Shown: in pieces, positions 11,715 to 24,734 of the stretch
Position numbering within the stretch: position 1 is the stretch's first letter
Layout of the letters: each line of letters begins with the position of its first letter
Assembly: GCA_026874595.1 (NCBI GenBank)
Contig: CM049306.1
Span: 105,041,142-105,105,141 of the forward strand
DNA: 64,000 nucleotides
Reading direction: 5' to 3'
Source: Sipunculus nudus
Taxonomy: Eukaryota; Annelida; Sipuncula; Golfingiida; Sipunculidae
The notes under the pieces: model-generated
Databases searched by the model: none
What the model was told of the DNA's origin: nothing
Seen by the model: the letters and a program-made list of their open reading frames with translations, nothing else
Position numbers and translations under genes: made by a program

Positions 11715-12980
11715 TGGCAAGCAAGCGACCCTTGTTTCTTCCATCTATCAACTTGAGAAACAATATTTTTTCCCACTTTGGTAATATTCAAGGTCCAGGC
11801 AACTCTCATAGGAGAGGTCATGATCCCAATTTTTAAAAATACCTCATCCCTATAACCTATATCTATGTAAATACATAATATGAAAGAAATTTGTTCATTA
11901 GTTTTTGACTTAAAATGCTCACAGTGCTGTCAAGTGGCAATGAAGGGGGTATTAAAAAGTGAAAAAAAAACCAGAAAAGGAGAAAAGGTGGCGCCACCTG
12001 TCTTCCGCAGAAGACAAAGCTATTCAAGATCTTCGGTCAATTTGATTTTTGGACCAATGCATACAATCTCTATTGAGATATTTAAGATTTTGTGTGATTT
12101 TTTTTCCAATTTCGGAAATATTCAAAATCAAGGCCACTCTTATAGGCGAATTTCATGACCCCAGTTTAAATATACATCATCCCATTACCCATATCTTTGT
12201 ATATGCATTATACGGAAGAAATCTATCCATTGGTTTTTAACTTATAGTGCTCACAGTACTGTCAAGTGGCAATGAAGGGGGTATTAGCAGGTAAAAAAAC
12301 TAGAAATGAGAGAAGGTAGCGCCACCTGTCTCCGGCGGGAGACAAAGCTATTCAAGATCTTCGGTCAGTTTGATTTTTGGACTAATCCATACATCCCCTA
12401 TTGAGATATTTGAAAATTTGTGTGATTTTTTTTTCCAAATAGGGAAATATTAAAAATCAAGGCCACTCTTTTAGGAAAGTTCATGACCCCAGTTTAAATA
12501 TACATCATCCAATTTACAATATATCTGTAAATGCATAATACGGAAGAAATCTATTCATTAGTTTTTAACTTATACAGTACTGTCAAGTGGCAATGATGGG
12601 TTATAAAAAGGCATGAAAACAAAAAAGAACAGAAGGTGGCGCCACCTGTCTTCCACAGAAGACAAAGCTATACAAGATATTCGGTCAATTTGAATTTTGG
12701 ACCAATGCATGCATCCGTTATATAGATAGTTACGATTGTGTGTGATTTTCACAATATATGGCATTTTTCAAGGTCAAGGCCACTCTTATAGGTAAAGTCA
12801 TGACCCCAATTTAAATATACATCATCCAATAACCAATATCTATGTATAAGCATAATATGAAAGAAATCTGCCCGCTAGTTTTTTTTACTTATAATGCTTA
12901 CAGTACTGTCAAGTAGCAATGATAGGGTATTAAACGGCACGAAAACAAGAAAAGGATAATACGTGGCGCAACCAACATAT
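11715..12980. repeat. ~325-bp tandem repeats with GGTGGCGCCACC core
   Basis: About four diverged units. The anchor CAAGATCTTCGGTCA starts at 12025 and 12353, with a variant at 12673 (spacings 328 and 320), and a partial unit lies before 12025. Each unit carries a palindrome: GGTGGCGCCACC at 11987-11998 and 12635-12646, with one change at 12315-12326. It is followed by CTGTCTTCC and GACAAAGCTAT. No transposase or shared open frame is present. Confidence 0.88.
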
Positions 12981-14560
12981 CGCTGCAATACCCTAGCACA
13001 TATGATTATAGATGTTAAGAATGAGACGTTAATAGAATATTTCGTACAACGGGATTAAGTTATATCTGTGAGCATAATTTCCTCGTGTTATGGTATCATC
13101 GTTGATTTTTGAATTATTACAAAACGTTATCCCTAACTAACCAACCATACGTTTGGTCTATACTTCAGGCTATATAATGATATATAAATGAACCAGTTTG
13201 ATTTAGAGACTTTTAAAACTACAGGGACTCGAATTATTCTAACACACACACGCCTAACCCCTATACAGTCTTTGTTGTGAGCTGCGGGTTCTGCTGACCA
13301 CTTCGTCAGTTGCATAATCAGCAAGCCTCATAAAGCACAAAATGCATGTGCAGAGCCAAGCGGTGCCAAACTTGCTGGTATATTTGGGGCAACAGCTTGT
13401 GTCTCTCCTCTGAGGGTAAACGGTCATTGCTTGTTCAATACGCGCCTACTGCTGCCTGGATTACACCAAAACACTAATATATTTTCGATCGAGAACATTT
13501 CTTAATTGATGCACTTTACAATTTATTTTGCATTATTTTGCATTAAAGTAGCTTTGTTAAAATATTTTGACATTAATTTTAACATTTAATAAAGTTGGAC
13601 CGTGAATAAATTGTCATTTAGATTAGTTAATGATCATACCGTAAAAATACGCACTATTAATTCAAGAATACATAAAAATGGGCTTTAAATAATGTCACCA
13701 GGGGACTGTGATTTAGCTATCCTATTGCATGTTCAATAGGACTTTTAACAAGACGATTGTTTTGGTAATTTTTATGTACATAAATATGGAGTATCATGTT
13801 TAGATATAAGCATGAGATCTTTGGTATGAAATCACATATGTCCCTTTTGATGTTTATTTCAGTATTTTAATTCCGTGTTAAAAGAACCTGGTCGTTCACA
13901 TCTTAAGTGGTGTGACATTTAATGGCGAGCGTGCCAGGATTTCTCGCCATATTTTTATGGCGAGTGTGCTTTCAGGATTGATTTTTAACCGTTTGAAAGC
14001 TAACATCCTGTCAGGAAATTTATTTCCTGAGTATTTGTTGAAATTTTCAATCTGATTATTGATATAACTACTTTGAATTGTTTAAGGTTTTGTAATATTT
14101 GAAATTGAGAGTCAGTGCTGAGACTTAACACGTGCACACTTCACGTAGAGTTAATGTAGGTTAATATGTCGATATGGTAAACTCCTGTGTTATGCTTAAT
14201 ATTTACTCAGTGATATGGTAAACTTCTCTTATACTTTTGATAATTACTCAGACTAGTACGTACAGATTTGACAGTAAGAGTTGTTTAGTTTAATTTGATT
14301 ACCTTGGTTTGTGGTGATTGGTTGAGTGAGGTCACCCGACAGGTAAGTGTTTCCTTTTGGTGAGTGTACTCGAATATAAGATCACATACTTAATGTTCAT
14401 CCGTCCGTCCGTGCGTCTTTTGATTTTCGGTGCACACTAATTGTAATTGTAAGGATCCCACCGGTAGGGCTCCCCGAGCAGGGTTGCCAGTAACTCAGCC
14501 GAGAGAGAAACGTGATGCAGATCGCGGGTCCTGTGAACAGTCAGTAAAGCCATTAGAAGG
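12981..14560. other. AT-rich intronic stretch
   Basis: No exon recognised. A perfect donor CAG|GTAAGT occurs at 14341 after an ATTGG box (14321), and a TATAAG-like sequence lies at 14375. This could be the remnant promoter/LTR of the following Gmr1-like element, but no matching downstream LTR was found. Confidence 0.35.
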
Positions 14561-14581
14561 CGCGGGAATGTAAACAGACCA

Positions 14582-15169
14582 GTGCCACATCTGGGCCAAG
14601 GTCTACCCCACAAGCGTTACACTCACCTGTTGAACAGCATGGGACTTAATCGATGCGTAAACCCGAGTCGATGTCAACGGTTGTTACAGAATCTGAGTCG
14701 GAAACCGTCAGTCCCGTTTATCCGGATTCGGACTAAACATGGTCAGTCATTTGGATTGACTTCTCTAGAAGAGGGCGGTAGCTCTTTACCCATTTGGGAG
14801 GGATTAGTTACCGGCAAGACAGCCAAAGTGTTATGCGATTCCGGTTGCTCTTCAGCAGGAGTACGTGAAAAATAGGTGGATCCGAACCAGTTCACCGGAC
14901 ACGACGTCAAGTGCAGTGGTTTAACGGATCACCTAGACGTTTTTTCTACGGTGAGGATGAGGGTACACTGTCCCTATTTTGTGGAAACTATCGATACGAT
15001 GGTAGTCGGAGATGCCGTTTGCGACTTATCACTAGGAAACATATCAGGAGTGCGGGATCGGATTTCAGACTTAGTGAGTGACAACATTGCGTCACTACCG
15101 GAAGTGACGTCCGCAGTAGAAACACGTGCCGCAGACACGAAGTTTACATGTAGCAAGTCCTGTGGCTGA
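14582..15169 (+). pseudogene. retropepsin-like protease remnant of element 1
   Basis: Two open segments in the same frame (14582-14875 and 14876-15169) are split by a single TAG at 14873. The first ends with KVLCDSGCSS, corresponding to the protease active-site D-[ST]-G with its usual flanks. The second carries VVGDAVCDLSLGNISG, corresponding to the conserved LxLGN segment near the end of retropepsins, and ends in AVETRAAD, a frequent linker motif. A different frame takes over near 15140 (ADVSTAKFLESQE), showing a frameshift. No zinc-knuckle gag was found upstream. Function in the live element would be polyprotein cleavage; this copy cannot make it. Confidence 0.6.
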
Positions 15170-15181
15170 TGTAAGTACGGC

Positions 15182-15872
15182 CAAGTTTTTGGAGTCGCAG
15201 GAAGGACTGTAGCCGACGCGTTAGTCGACGTCTATGCACGGGTAGGAGCACCGGCGGGAGTACTCACTGACATGGGCAGCCAGTTCACGTCTGACCTCAT
15301 GAGAGAAGTTAGCCGTGTGTTATCTGTAAAGCAGCTAACTACAACACCATATCACCCGATGTGTAACGGGATGATGAAAAGATTCAGCGGTACACTTAAA
15401 TTGCTGGTAAAGCGTATATGCAAGGAGAGACCACGAGATTTGATCGATATTTTAGCGCGGTGCTCTATGCATATAGGGAGACACCACATAAGAGCATGGG
15501 TTTCTCATTCCTTTTGAGTTGCTCTACGGGGGAGTGGTGAGAGGTCACATGCGCATTCTACGCAATCTGTGGACCAAACGCGATGCGGAAACCAAGACTA
15601 CGTATCAATACGTGCTAGATCTCCAAGAAAAGCTGAGCGATACGTGCGCTCGCGAAGCTTTGAGTGATTCCGAGGAGATATACAAACAGTTCTCTGACGT
15701 AGGTAAAATGGAAATCGGAGACGAAGTGTTGTTTCTCCTCCCAACGGACTTAAACCAACTGCTTGTTCAGTGGAAAGGCCCTTACAGCGTTGTAGGTAAA
15801 GTAGGTGATCTAGACAATCGGATCAATGTCGACAGCAAGGTCAAAACCTTTCATGTGAATACGTTGAAATGA
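15182..15872 (+). pseudogene. integrase remnant of element 1
   Basis: The frame begins with RTVADALVDVYARVG and continues into LTDMGSQFTS, which contains the second catalytic Asp of the integrase core. The third site is altered: NGMMKRF stands where NGxxERF is usual, so the catalytic Glu is replaced by Lys. A frameshift near 15500 joins to ELLYGGVVRGHM. The C-terminal part (15519-15872) has GDEVLFLLPTD, QWKGPY and KTFHVNTLK, the signature of Gmr1-like integrase C-termini. The zinc-binding HHCC domain and the first catalytic Asp are deleted at about 15175. Confidence 0.7.
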
Positions 15873-15903
15873 TACTAGACCAGGGCTGTCTTGGCAGCGG
15901 TCA

Positions 15904-16133
15904 TTGATTTGCTGTTATACTATGTCATTGTATTGAATTGGTGTATCGTAATGTTGGGGTTGTTTTAAGAATAAATTATAGTTATTTGTTAAGTAAAAAA
16001 CACTGACTTCTTTATATATTTCCCTAGACATTTCACGCTGCCTGGTGTTACAGAATCTGATTTTTTTATATCTCCTTGACAAAATTTATGTCCATCACAC
16101 ATACGTGATCTGTTGATATTTCGTTCCGTAACA
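15904..16133 (+). repeat. LTR 3' part of element 1
   Basis: Matches the LTR of element 2 (31861-32070 and 35277-35484) along its length, including AATAAATTATAGTTATTTGTTA with its polyadenylation signal, CACTGACTTCTT, CCCTAGACATTTC and the terminal TTCCGTAACA. The bases after the LTR (GTGTAGACGGGGATGTAT) look like a decayed primer-binding region, as if internal sequence of another copy followed. Confidence 0.75.
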
Positions 16134-16239
16134 TAGTGTAGACGGGGATGTATTTCTGTAGAAATTTGATTCTCAAATTGCGAAATGACTTATTCAGCAT
16201 TAACAGGATATGAAAAATGTTAGGTAACAAATTTTCAGA

Positions 16240-16745
16240 TCCTCTACCACCGAAAATCCAAGATGGCCGCCTTCACCTATGGGAAATATTGAGTGTTGGG
16301 GATACTTGTACGTGTAACAGAACGACGTTTTCTTAGGAATTGAATAAGATGGTGCTTACTTTCAATTTATTTGCACTTATGCTGATGGGCGAATGCAGGT
16401 TATAATTTTTTATGAACCCTGTGACCCCAAGGAATCCAAGATGGCCGCCACTACAGTTTTAACATAGAGATAATGCTATTATACTGTAATTGTTGCTTTA
16501 AAATTAATGTTATTGGATCGATTTATACGTTTTTTTAATTTGTTCTGTTGATTGCAACTTAAAAGGAGTTTTTTTATGAGCTCTGTGACCCAAGGGAATC
16601 CAATGGGCGGCCATTGCAATCTTAACATAGAGATAATCATAAAATAGTGAAACTGTCGCATAAAACTGAATGATTTTAGATAATTGGATCGATTTATACT
16701 TGTTTGAATGTGTTCTGTTAATTGCAACTAACCAGGAGTTGTCGG
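16240..16745. repeat. ~175-bp tandem repeats containing AAGATGGCCGCC
   Basis: Three diverged units carry AATCCAAGATGGCCGCC or its variant near 16255, 16434 and 16599. Shared blocks include TTAACATAGAGATAAT and TTGGATCGATTTATAC. No coding capacity. Confidence 0.8.
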
Positions 16746-19460
16746 TAGCTTACAGGGGTTACCGAGTTCAAAGTCAAATGTATGTATACCAATATTTTAA
16801 AGCATAAAAATATCTTGGCCGCTAAACTGTCATATGTTAAGTGATATGAGGATCAAAAGGGAATAGACCTTTTGAAACTGATGCCTGGATCTCTTTTTTT
16901 TATATTGCTGATTCTCTCATAGTAGTACTACATGGTCTAGGTGCCCAACATATTACAACAAAACAAATATTAAGAATCAATTTGTGTGGTTATATGGGAG
17001 ATTCAAAGATTCCAAAAGCCTTGTTGGTGGACTTGTTACAGAAATATTTATTTCATATTAAACTGTTCCAAGTACCTTGTAGAACAGGGGGATCGGTAGA
17101 AACCGGTGTCTGGATATTTTATATCTCTATATAGTTTATCTGAATATGAGCTGAAACAGGTCTAAATAAAGACAGATAATTCACACAAAAGACTAATCAT
17201 CCATATTTGATTAGCAGAAAAAGAAGGCACCTCTGCATATGTAAAATGGCATATGAGTACGTATTATTCCTAAAGGAAAGTTTACACATTACGGGAATAC
17301 AAATATCGCTACGACTCACTTGTTGAATAAACGGACCATGTAGATCCGGGCATAAAGGCTTACACCACGGATGGAATCCTTTTATATATATATATATATA
17401 TTTTGGAGGTAGCCGCCTCCATATTTTAATGCAAACTTAAGTACATATATGTACATCTGCAGATTTCCATTCCGTATCACACACTTCCTCTCATTTTATA
17501 TCCTGGCGTTAACCAAGCCCAAATGACTACTGCACCTGCGGGTCCTGGGTGCGTAATCGTCCCCATTGCTTGGCCATACCATGGATGATCCTCCGAAAGG
17601 CGCACTCGTTTGTGAATGAAACACGGCCGTTGAGCAGGACCTTTCCATAACGCCTGGATGGAATCACTGTCGTGTGTGCATCAACCAGATAATGCTAATG
17701 CCATAATAATGTAAACCAACAGCTGTAACCATTGGTGAAAACTGCCCCCCCCCCCCCGCTCCCGCTGAGCGCTAACACCTGTCATGTTATTTTATTCTTT
17801 ATCCATTTATTCGTAATTATTTTTGTTTTCAGATTTCATTTTTACTCCCCGGCAATTATATGATGAATTGACGTATGTGTGGTTTGCTCCGTTAAGATAA
17901 CACCTAAATATTTGTATACTTAGGAAGAGGGTTTTTCTTTAATTGCATTCTGCGTGGTCATAACACCAAGGTATAGATCCCCAAATTGCACTAGTATCTG
18001 AGTGAGGCACAGCCTTCCCGTTAGTCTTCAGGGTGCCCAGTCTTTGTTGGTGTCAGCTGTAATTCTTTCTTGTCTTGTGTACTACCTAGACTGCAGAAGT
18101 CATTAAATTTGCAAAATTAAACATAGATTTCCACATCAGTCATTTTACCCGAATATTAAATTAAGGTGTTGATATTTTGTGAGTGGTTAACTTGAATGTG
18201 CATTTTCACAGATGAATTCATATGTAACATACAATTGAATGTATGGACCGTGCATCCAAAGGCATTTTATCATCCAATTATACTACCGTGTTTACAGGTG
18301 TTTTGATTCATGAATTGACTATTGATGTCAACATTTTTTAATTTCAATGTCTTTTATCCCCCGATATTACCAACGATTTTACCAAAATATACAACAGGTA
18401 TGCAATAAAGAGTATGATCATGCAGAAGAGTGTTTCAAAATAAAGGAGGGAACCTTCACCAGATATCTTCCCTTGTTGCTCGACTTCAAGAAGAGCGGGG
18501 CAGATTGCCCAATTAACACATATTTCTTACACAGCATCATATAATAATTTATATTATACTATTAATAGGACTGTAGCAGAAGAACCAGCATTTCCGATGT
18601 TCCAAATGCACTGACTGTCTTTCAGGCATTGCTCTACCTTAGGATTGACATATAATACATAATTTCAACAATGTTCAAGATAAATCCATGTTGACTTTAT
18701 CTACATACATATATATGGTCATTTAAAATAGTTTTCCTAAAATTATATATTCCACTGCCCATCTCAATATTATTCAAATACGTTCTACACGTATCTTATA
18801 ACAGGCTGCTGTGGAACTATGGTTTTCCTGTGCATGCGCATCTTATGGTCGATGCAGACCTGATAGTAATTCCTGACATTATCATTCGTGCACGTGGTAT
18901 CTAAATCTTGAGGTGCTTGATCGATCCCGATTATCCGACATTAAGCTAAGGGGTTCTTTAAGGTACATGTATTTGAATTCGCCAGATGCCTTTAACTTGT
19001 ACACACTTATTATTTTTAACGGACCGCACCAGTATGACCCTGTGCACGTGCAGATATGTTGTCTTCTTTCGTTGGCCGCCATTCTTTTGTCAGGGCAGCA
19101 TATTTTTCTGTTTTTCTATTTAAATCGTTTTGTGACAATTACAATAATAGCTGACCTATTTCCCTCCATATTCAGGTAAACTCCAAAGATATTCAGACAA
19201 AGGTTTCTACTATTTCTACCTATCTGACCTTTATAAACTAAAGGTAATCCCTTGGAGATTTTATACAAAATAGGCCAGAAAACGTTGATATCACCCACAT
19301 AGGCTGCTTGTTTTGTTTATATCAACGTTTTTATAATATGTGGGGGCCGCCAAAATAAAACAAATTTAGTAAGTCGAGAGTTTTGCAAATTGCGTTTTTG
19401 CAACAAATAATCTTTCTACCTCCGCATTTGTCACATACCATGTTAGGTTACATTTTTTTT
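16746..19460. other. intronic stretch, nothing firm recognised
   Basis: Largely AT-rich. It holds a short TA microsatellite (17385-17402) next to an inverted GGAGG/CCTCC pair (17405-17420), and a run of 13 C (17745-17757). Open frames at 18347-18544 and 18882-19298 show no domain. Confidence 0.45.
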
Positions 19461-19470
19461 TGCTGATATA

Positions 19471-21030
19471 GTGCCTTGTAAAGCCTTACTAGATACTGGG
19501 TCACAAGTGTGTACTGTTGCAGAATGGTTTTTCAAAGAACATCTCTCATTAGATGATTTAACTACTGTATAACAACTGATTAATTTACGTCCAGTTTAAG
19601 GAGAACAAGTCGAATATATTGGCATTGTACCAGTCGACCTTGTATTTTTTAAAATTTTACCTGACCAAATATTTTTCTGTCCCGGTACTTGTCTTGAAAA
19701 ATCTCAGTTTAACCATGAAGTTCCTTTTTAATTGTAACAAACGATCTTAATTCATGCAGACAGACCCTACAACAACAGGTCGGAACTAACTTCTTACAGA
19801 AAAAAAAACCTTTCCACACCATGGAAAATCGCTTTCCAGTGTCTCCATTCCAAGGAAAAGAAAGCCTTTGGTAAAATAAATTGTGTTTATTCAACCAAAT
19901 CAGTTAATGTTCCGCCGCTCAGTATAATCACGGTCAATGGGATGTGAGCGTCTACTCCAGGAAAAAATTCTGGTTGTAACAGACCCTAATATGTTGCACT
20001 CATTGCCTGCTGGATTAGTATTACATTCATCACTACATGAGGCTGATTTTTCCAGAGGTACTAAACATCGTATACAGTCATATATAAAGACCTGTCCCTG
20101 ATGTGTCAGACGGAAAGCTCAGCCTGCAGTAGCCTCCTTGGTAAGTATGACATCGCCTGAGCCTATGGGACTGCTATGCATAGACCTTTTTTAGTTCAGA
20201 GACTTCTAAATGGGGCATAGAAAATATCTTGGTGATGACAGACCACTACACCGGATAGGCTCAAGCTGTCCCATGTAAAAATTCCAAAGCCAAACCAACC
20301 GCTAAGATTCTATTTGAGACATTCGTTTATCATTATGGCTTCCCCTTACAAATCCATAGCGATCAAGGTCGCCAGTTGAATCTGCTGTAATAAAAGATTT
20401 ATGCCGACTCGCAGGGATTAAGAAAAGCAATCCTCAAGGAAACCCTGATGAACGGTTTAACAGAACCTTATTAAACATTTTGGGGATAACTTTAATCCGG
20501 ACAAAAGAAAGATTGAAAATCATTCGAGGTCCAGTAGCTCATGCATACAATTGCACAAGGAACGGGGCCACAGGGTACTCGCCTTTTTTCTTGATGTTCG
20601 GGCGACACCCCAGACTCCCGAGTTGATTTGATCCTAGGTGTGGATAATCAAACTCAAGGGAAGACGTATAAAACGTATGTTTCAGATCTCCAAAAAGAGT
20701 TACAATTTGCACATGACACGGCTAAACATACTTCAGAAGCAAACAAACAACGTCACTCTATGATCGTCATTGTCGCGGAATGTTTTAGCAGTGGACGATA
20801 AAGTGCTCGTTCGTAACCTTGGTCTCATTGGTAGAAATAAAATGGGTGATAAATGGGGTAAAGAAGTGTATGTGGTGAGAGAACAACCCAAAGCAGACAT
20901 TCCCATATATGTGGTTTCGATGTTCAACGCCGTAAACTGTACACCACAATTTACTCATACCTATAGTCTATATCTTCCTTTCACATATCCTCCCTCTCCA
21001 GGTACGAGGAAACGTGTAACCACTGTCTTT
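19471..21030 (+). mobile_element. decayed Ty3/Gypsy element (element 3), 5' portion
   Basis: A plus-strand remnant containing a retropepsin motif (ALLDTGSQVCTVAE near 19485-19525), a linker that reads SVNVPPLSIITVNGM (near 19905-19945), and integrase fragments from about 20130 to 21030. Stops and frameshifts are frequent. Reverse transcriptase and RNase H are absent. The integrase is of a different subfamily from elements 1 and 2. The acidic pol tail seems to resume at 24900-25457, beyond an inverted-repeat-bounded segment. Confidence 0.68.
20130..20640 (+). pseudogene. integrase catalytic core remnant of element 3
   Basis: In shifting frames the sequence reads PMGLLCID, then NILVMTDHYT, IHSDQGRQ and GNPDERFNRTLL. 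These are the catalytic Asp, second Asp and Glu regions of a Gypsy integrase (D-D-E). The later GYSPFFLMFGRHPRLP block is a highly conserved landmark of this class. The zinc-finger domain is not visible. The TTPYHPMGN region is mangled, and several stops interrupt the frame, so no enzyme can be made. Confidence 0.68.
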
Positions 21031-21042
21031 GATACCAGTTAG
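20755..21042 (+). pseudogene. integrase C-terminal domain of element 3
   Basis: The open frame contains VDDKVLVRNLGLIGRNKM, DKWGKEVYVV and IPIYVV, the beta-barrel-like end of Gypsy integrases (usual form GDKVLVRN..GxxxKxxDKWE...YxV). It then degrades and ends at a stop at 21040. Its last codons overlap the outer edge of the inverted repeat arm at 21018. Part of element 3 and not an independent gene. Confidence 0.65.
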
Positions 21043-21195
21043 TACATCAGCCAGAGAGGTCCATCGGTACCAAACAGGTGACAATTGCTATCAGTTTTTT
21101 TTTAAAGATGTATTTTTGTAGATAATAAACATGCCTGATAGCAGTATGAAAGTGGTAGCTTTCTGTAAAATATCAGCCTGTTTTGAAATGTACTT
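21018..21195. repeat. left arm of a 3.9-kb-spanning inverted repeat
   Basis: This arm matches the reverse complement of 24735-24915. The best block is ATGCCTGATAGCAGTAT, followed by AAAGTGGTAGCTTTC (with one substitution between the arms). Additional matches are GGTACCA, GGTGACAA, TCAGCCAGA and CACTGTC. Identity falls off at both ends, and no clear target duplication was found. Confidence 0.75.
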
Positions 21196-24100
21196 GCAAC
21201 GAAATTGCAATTTTGCAGTACATTCTGTTATATATATATATATTATTTAGGTATAACATTTTATATAATGCTTGTTTAAAAACAAATTCGATGTCAGTTG
21301 ATAGTAGACATTTATGGCTTTCATCTACTGTAATATTCATGTATATAGCTTTCCAAATTCCACAGATATGAATACTTTTCCATACCCTGTATCATAGCAA
21401 TTAGTGTAATTAAAGCTAATGTATTTAATCAAGGCTAATGTTTTTGAGTACTTTTATGTCGCATATCCACGCACTTAATGAACCATGATTGGTTAATCTT
21501 CCAAATTATTCAACTCGGCTGCTATCGTTGGCCAATATATAGACTAAAACTCGGAAGTCGCAATCCGAATGTCACACATGACAGGTATGCAGGCCGGGTA
21601 CTCGGCTAGTTCTTTAAATATATGTTTTTGCATGTCTCCGCTTAAAAAAGGGCGACAAGTCATTTTGACTTGTATATTTATATATTTATAAGTATATTTT
21701 TATTTGTAAGTTTTTATTATATTTATGCCTAATTCACTTGTGATATCGTTCAAACTTTGCCGCCGTATCTGCACTTCTGGCCAAATTCGCTTTCTTACAC
21801 GAAATATAAAAGAGCCTTCGGCTGAGAGAGGGCCATGTTGTCTGCTGAAATATTCCCATGCAAATATTTCCTACAAACTTAACATATACAATCAAGGCAA
21901 GAACAGTAAATGTACCTACAACATTTTGCTTAGGTGGCACCATAAGTTAATGATAGATATAGCAGTTTGCCATTGTGTCAGGACTAACTGTGAATGTGAA
22001 GCAGAGCTGTAAGTTATTCATTCTAAGTTGCCTCTGTTTATACTGTTAACATTTCTTACAGGAGAGAGATTTCTAAATAAATACCACTTTCTTTAACGGA
22101 AACTAGATGTTCATTTGAACCGTGGGGCAAACAGAGTTTAACCTTGAATATATACCAGTTTGCTATATTGCCAGTAAGTGCAATGACTCATCCTGTTCCG
22201 GTTTTATGATAAGACAAAGTCTAGTAAATGCTAGTGATAAGCCCAAATTAATAAAATCAGTTGTTGAACAAATCTAATTTAATTCTAACCTGCTTTTGAC
22301 TCGGGAGTTCAGGGTTTATGTATCAAACGAAACCCTAGCAGTCCAGTATCAGCGAACTTTTCCGGATTGGTAGGCATACATGGTTCGCCTTGGGCTATGT
22401 ACTTGCACCATAGAGTGCCTTTAAGATCCTTTTGTTTTAATCTTTAAAATGTAATTTTTCACTTAACGGTCAGAGCAAAATGTGGCCCTGTCATTGCCCA
22501 GGTTAAAGGGAGATCATGATAATCACACTTGCTGTTGTACTGGCCGAACAATTATAATATCAGTAGGGTTTATGGTTTTGCCCTTAAAAGTGTATCATCT
22601 CTCGCTTACTAGGATATTATTGTAACTGTTAGATCACAAGATGTAGATACATATTCTAAATGTTTTGTTTTCATATTATTTTCTTTTATTTAAACGTTTC
22701 ACTAGAAACACACATGATAATAAATATGAAAATAACTAATTAGTCAATCTTTTGGTGATTACTATTTTAATTCCTTGCAAGTGCTAACTTTCTTATGACT
22801 TCATTTGGCAAGATAGCCGGGCTTGAAATAATTTAAAAATATAATAGACTATAAAAAATGACACAATGATTTTCATATTCTACTCGATATAATCTTTCCA
22901 ACCATGTAAAAAAGAACTCACAGATCTGATGTTTTTCTGTTAGAAAGCGATTGCATATTTATATGATTATGATCTTATAAACTGATATTGCTTATTTTCC
23001 CTTAAAACCTAACACTGAGTATTACTTGGATAGTTTTCTTTTTGAATATGAAAGTTCAAAATACAAAAAGGGCCTTATTGTGAAATAACAAACAATTCTT
23101 TAAAGAGTCTTTATCACACAGCGAACATTCACCCTGAATAGTGAGACTTTACATAAGTAAACAAATTCTCTATGTTTAATACATTATAATCTGTTACTTC
23201 TTCTGTTGATTTTAAATTTTTACATTTAAACTTTACCAAGTGCCCGGTCATAACGCTCAGCTGAATCTATATTGGTCAGTGATCTAATTCTTATCTACTC
23301 AGGAGAGTTTAAGAGAACCTGTTTATCACAATTTCTGAACATCCCAGGTCAAGCGATTACTAGTTGTGCCTAGGTATATATCACACTGGTGCTTGTAGTC
23401 TGTCATTATCAAAAACAAACTTCAGTGTTACATTATCTGTTTGCATTGTTTATAATCGTGAATAATGATGGAACAATAGAGAGTGAAAATAAGAAATACC
23501 ATTTCAGCTCTAGTCCATCATAATCGGTCAGCTACATAGGCCTATAGATTTAATTTTCTTATCATTCAGAAAAAAACACCTAAAAATGTAACGGTTTTGC
23601 TCGCAGAAGAAAGGTAAACATAAATGGTGCCTTCTGTAGTTTATATACTCGTAAAGTCACATAATCAATGTTTGGTAAAGCACATTACATATTGTAGGTA
23701 AAATCAAACATCAAATACATTAATAAGCGAATATAAGCGTAACTACGCTAAGGTAACGCTATCCCTCACATATAGCTATTTTTCTTTTATATCCTGATTT
23801 GAGTAGGAAGATCTGAAAAAGATCATATTGACTCAGGTCAGCATAAGTGGCGATACTTGCAACTAACGCTGACATCCAATTTATGTGAACAATATGCTGG
23901 GTACTGGTCATAATATTATGAATACTTGTAAACACTTGTTTTCAGCGAAGGTAAAATAAAGTAAAGACAAAAGTTATACAAGAGTTATATCTTTTGGCTT
24001 GCACAAGTTAGGACAACCTATAGCTTACAAACAAAATACCAGTCCAATAAAGTAATCAATATTTCAACAAAACCTGGAGCTGACAGTTGCGGCAGTTCCT

Positions 24101-24734
24101 GCTGTTTTCGGTTACCGACAAAACGTTATATCTGTTGATGTATTCTATATTTTTAAGGGTATGGCAGAAGGGGGGGGGGGGGGAGGGTGCAGAAGGTCCG
24201 AACCTCCCTTTTCAAGTCACCATCCCTTTTTTAAAGGGTTTCAAACTTAGTTTTGTGTCCTGGAACCCGCCCCCCCCCCCCCCACTCTTTTCCGGACCTG
24301 GTGACCTTTTTTCTAGGTTTTGTCATTATTCCTGGCGTGGACCCCTCCTTTCTTAAATTCTGGATCTGCCCATGTGAGGGCATAAGAAAGTATAACTGTA
24401 GGTGCATACACCTATTGATCATAAATGATATATCATTGAAAGATTACTTCGCTTGATATAAGTTTGTCATATAAAGTTGTATACAGTAAATTTATATAAC
24501 CACCTCTTTGTCGTTTTTCCTAGGGATGGGTGTAAGTATAAGAATGAATTACTTAAGCAGTATATACCAAGGGGTCATAAATGGCATGTCATACTGAAGC
24601 AGATGATTTAAGCTATCATTTGAGACCAAATTTGACTGGATACGTTTTGCATATTAAGTAGAATGGGCCTTATAACCACTCTGAAGTCGTTGTCCATGAA
24701 ATAAAAAAATATATATATACGTCATCCGACATAA
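21196..24734. other. interior of the inverted-repeat-bounded segment
   Basis: About 3.5 kb, AT-rich, with no transposase or other domain recognised. It includes a G14 run (24170-24183) and a C14 run (24270-24283) that could pair across about 86 bp. Just downstream is a CTGGATCTGCCC sequence resembling a hAT right end (24358-24370). Confidence 0.5.
21487..21583 (+). promoter_or_regulatory. candidate promoter and first exon inside the inverted-repeat segment
   Basis: Two CCAAT-type boxes (ATTGG near 21489, CCAAT at 21531-21535) precede TATATAGA near 21536. About 45 bp later comes a donor, GACAG|GTATGC (exon end 21583). A downstream open frame (21725-22012) shows no known domain. Signal-only prediction. 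Confidence 0.25.

Larger units (their letters stand above)
14561..16133 (+). mobile_element. decayed Gmr1-like Ty3/Gypsy element (element 1)
   Basis: A plus-strand LTR retrotransposon remnant: a retropepsin-like region (14582-15169), then directly the second half of an integrase with its C-terminal domain (15182-15872), then an LTR end (15904-16133). Reverse transcriptase and RNase H are missing, as is the integrase zinc finger. Protease leading straight to integrase fits the Gmr1 group, which places integrase before reverse transcriptase, although here a deletion lies between them. In-frame stops and at least two frameshifts show it is dead. Confidence 0.72.
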
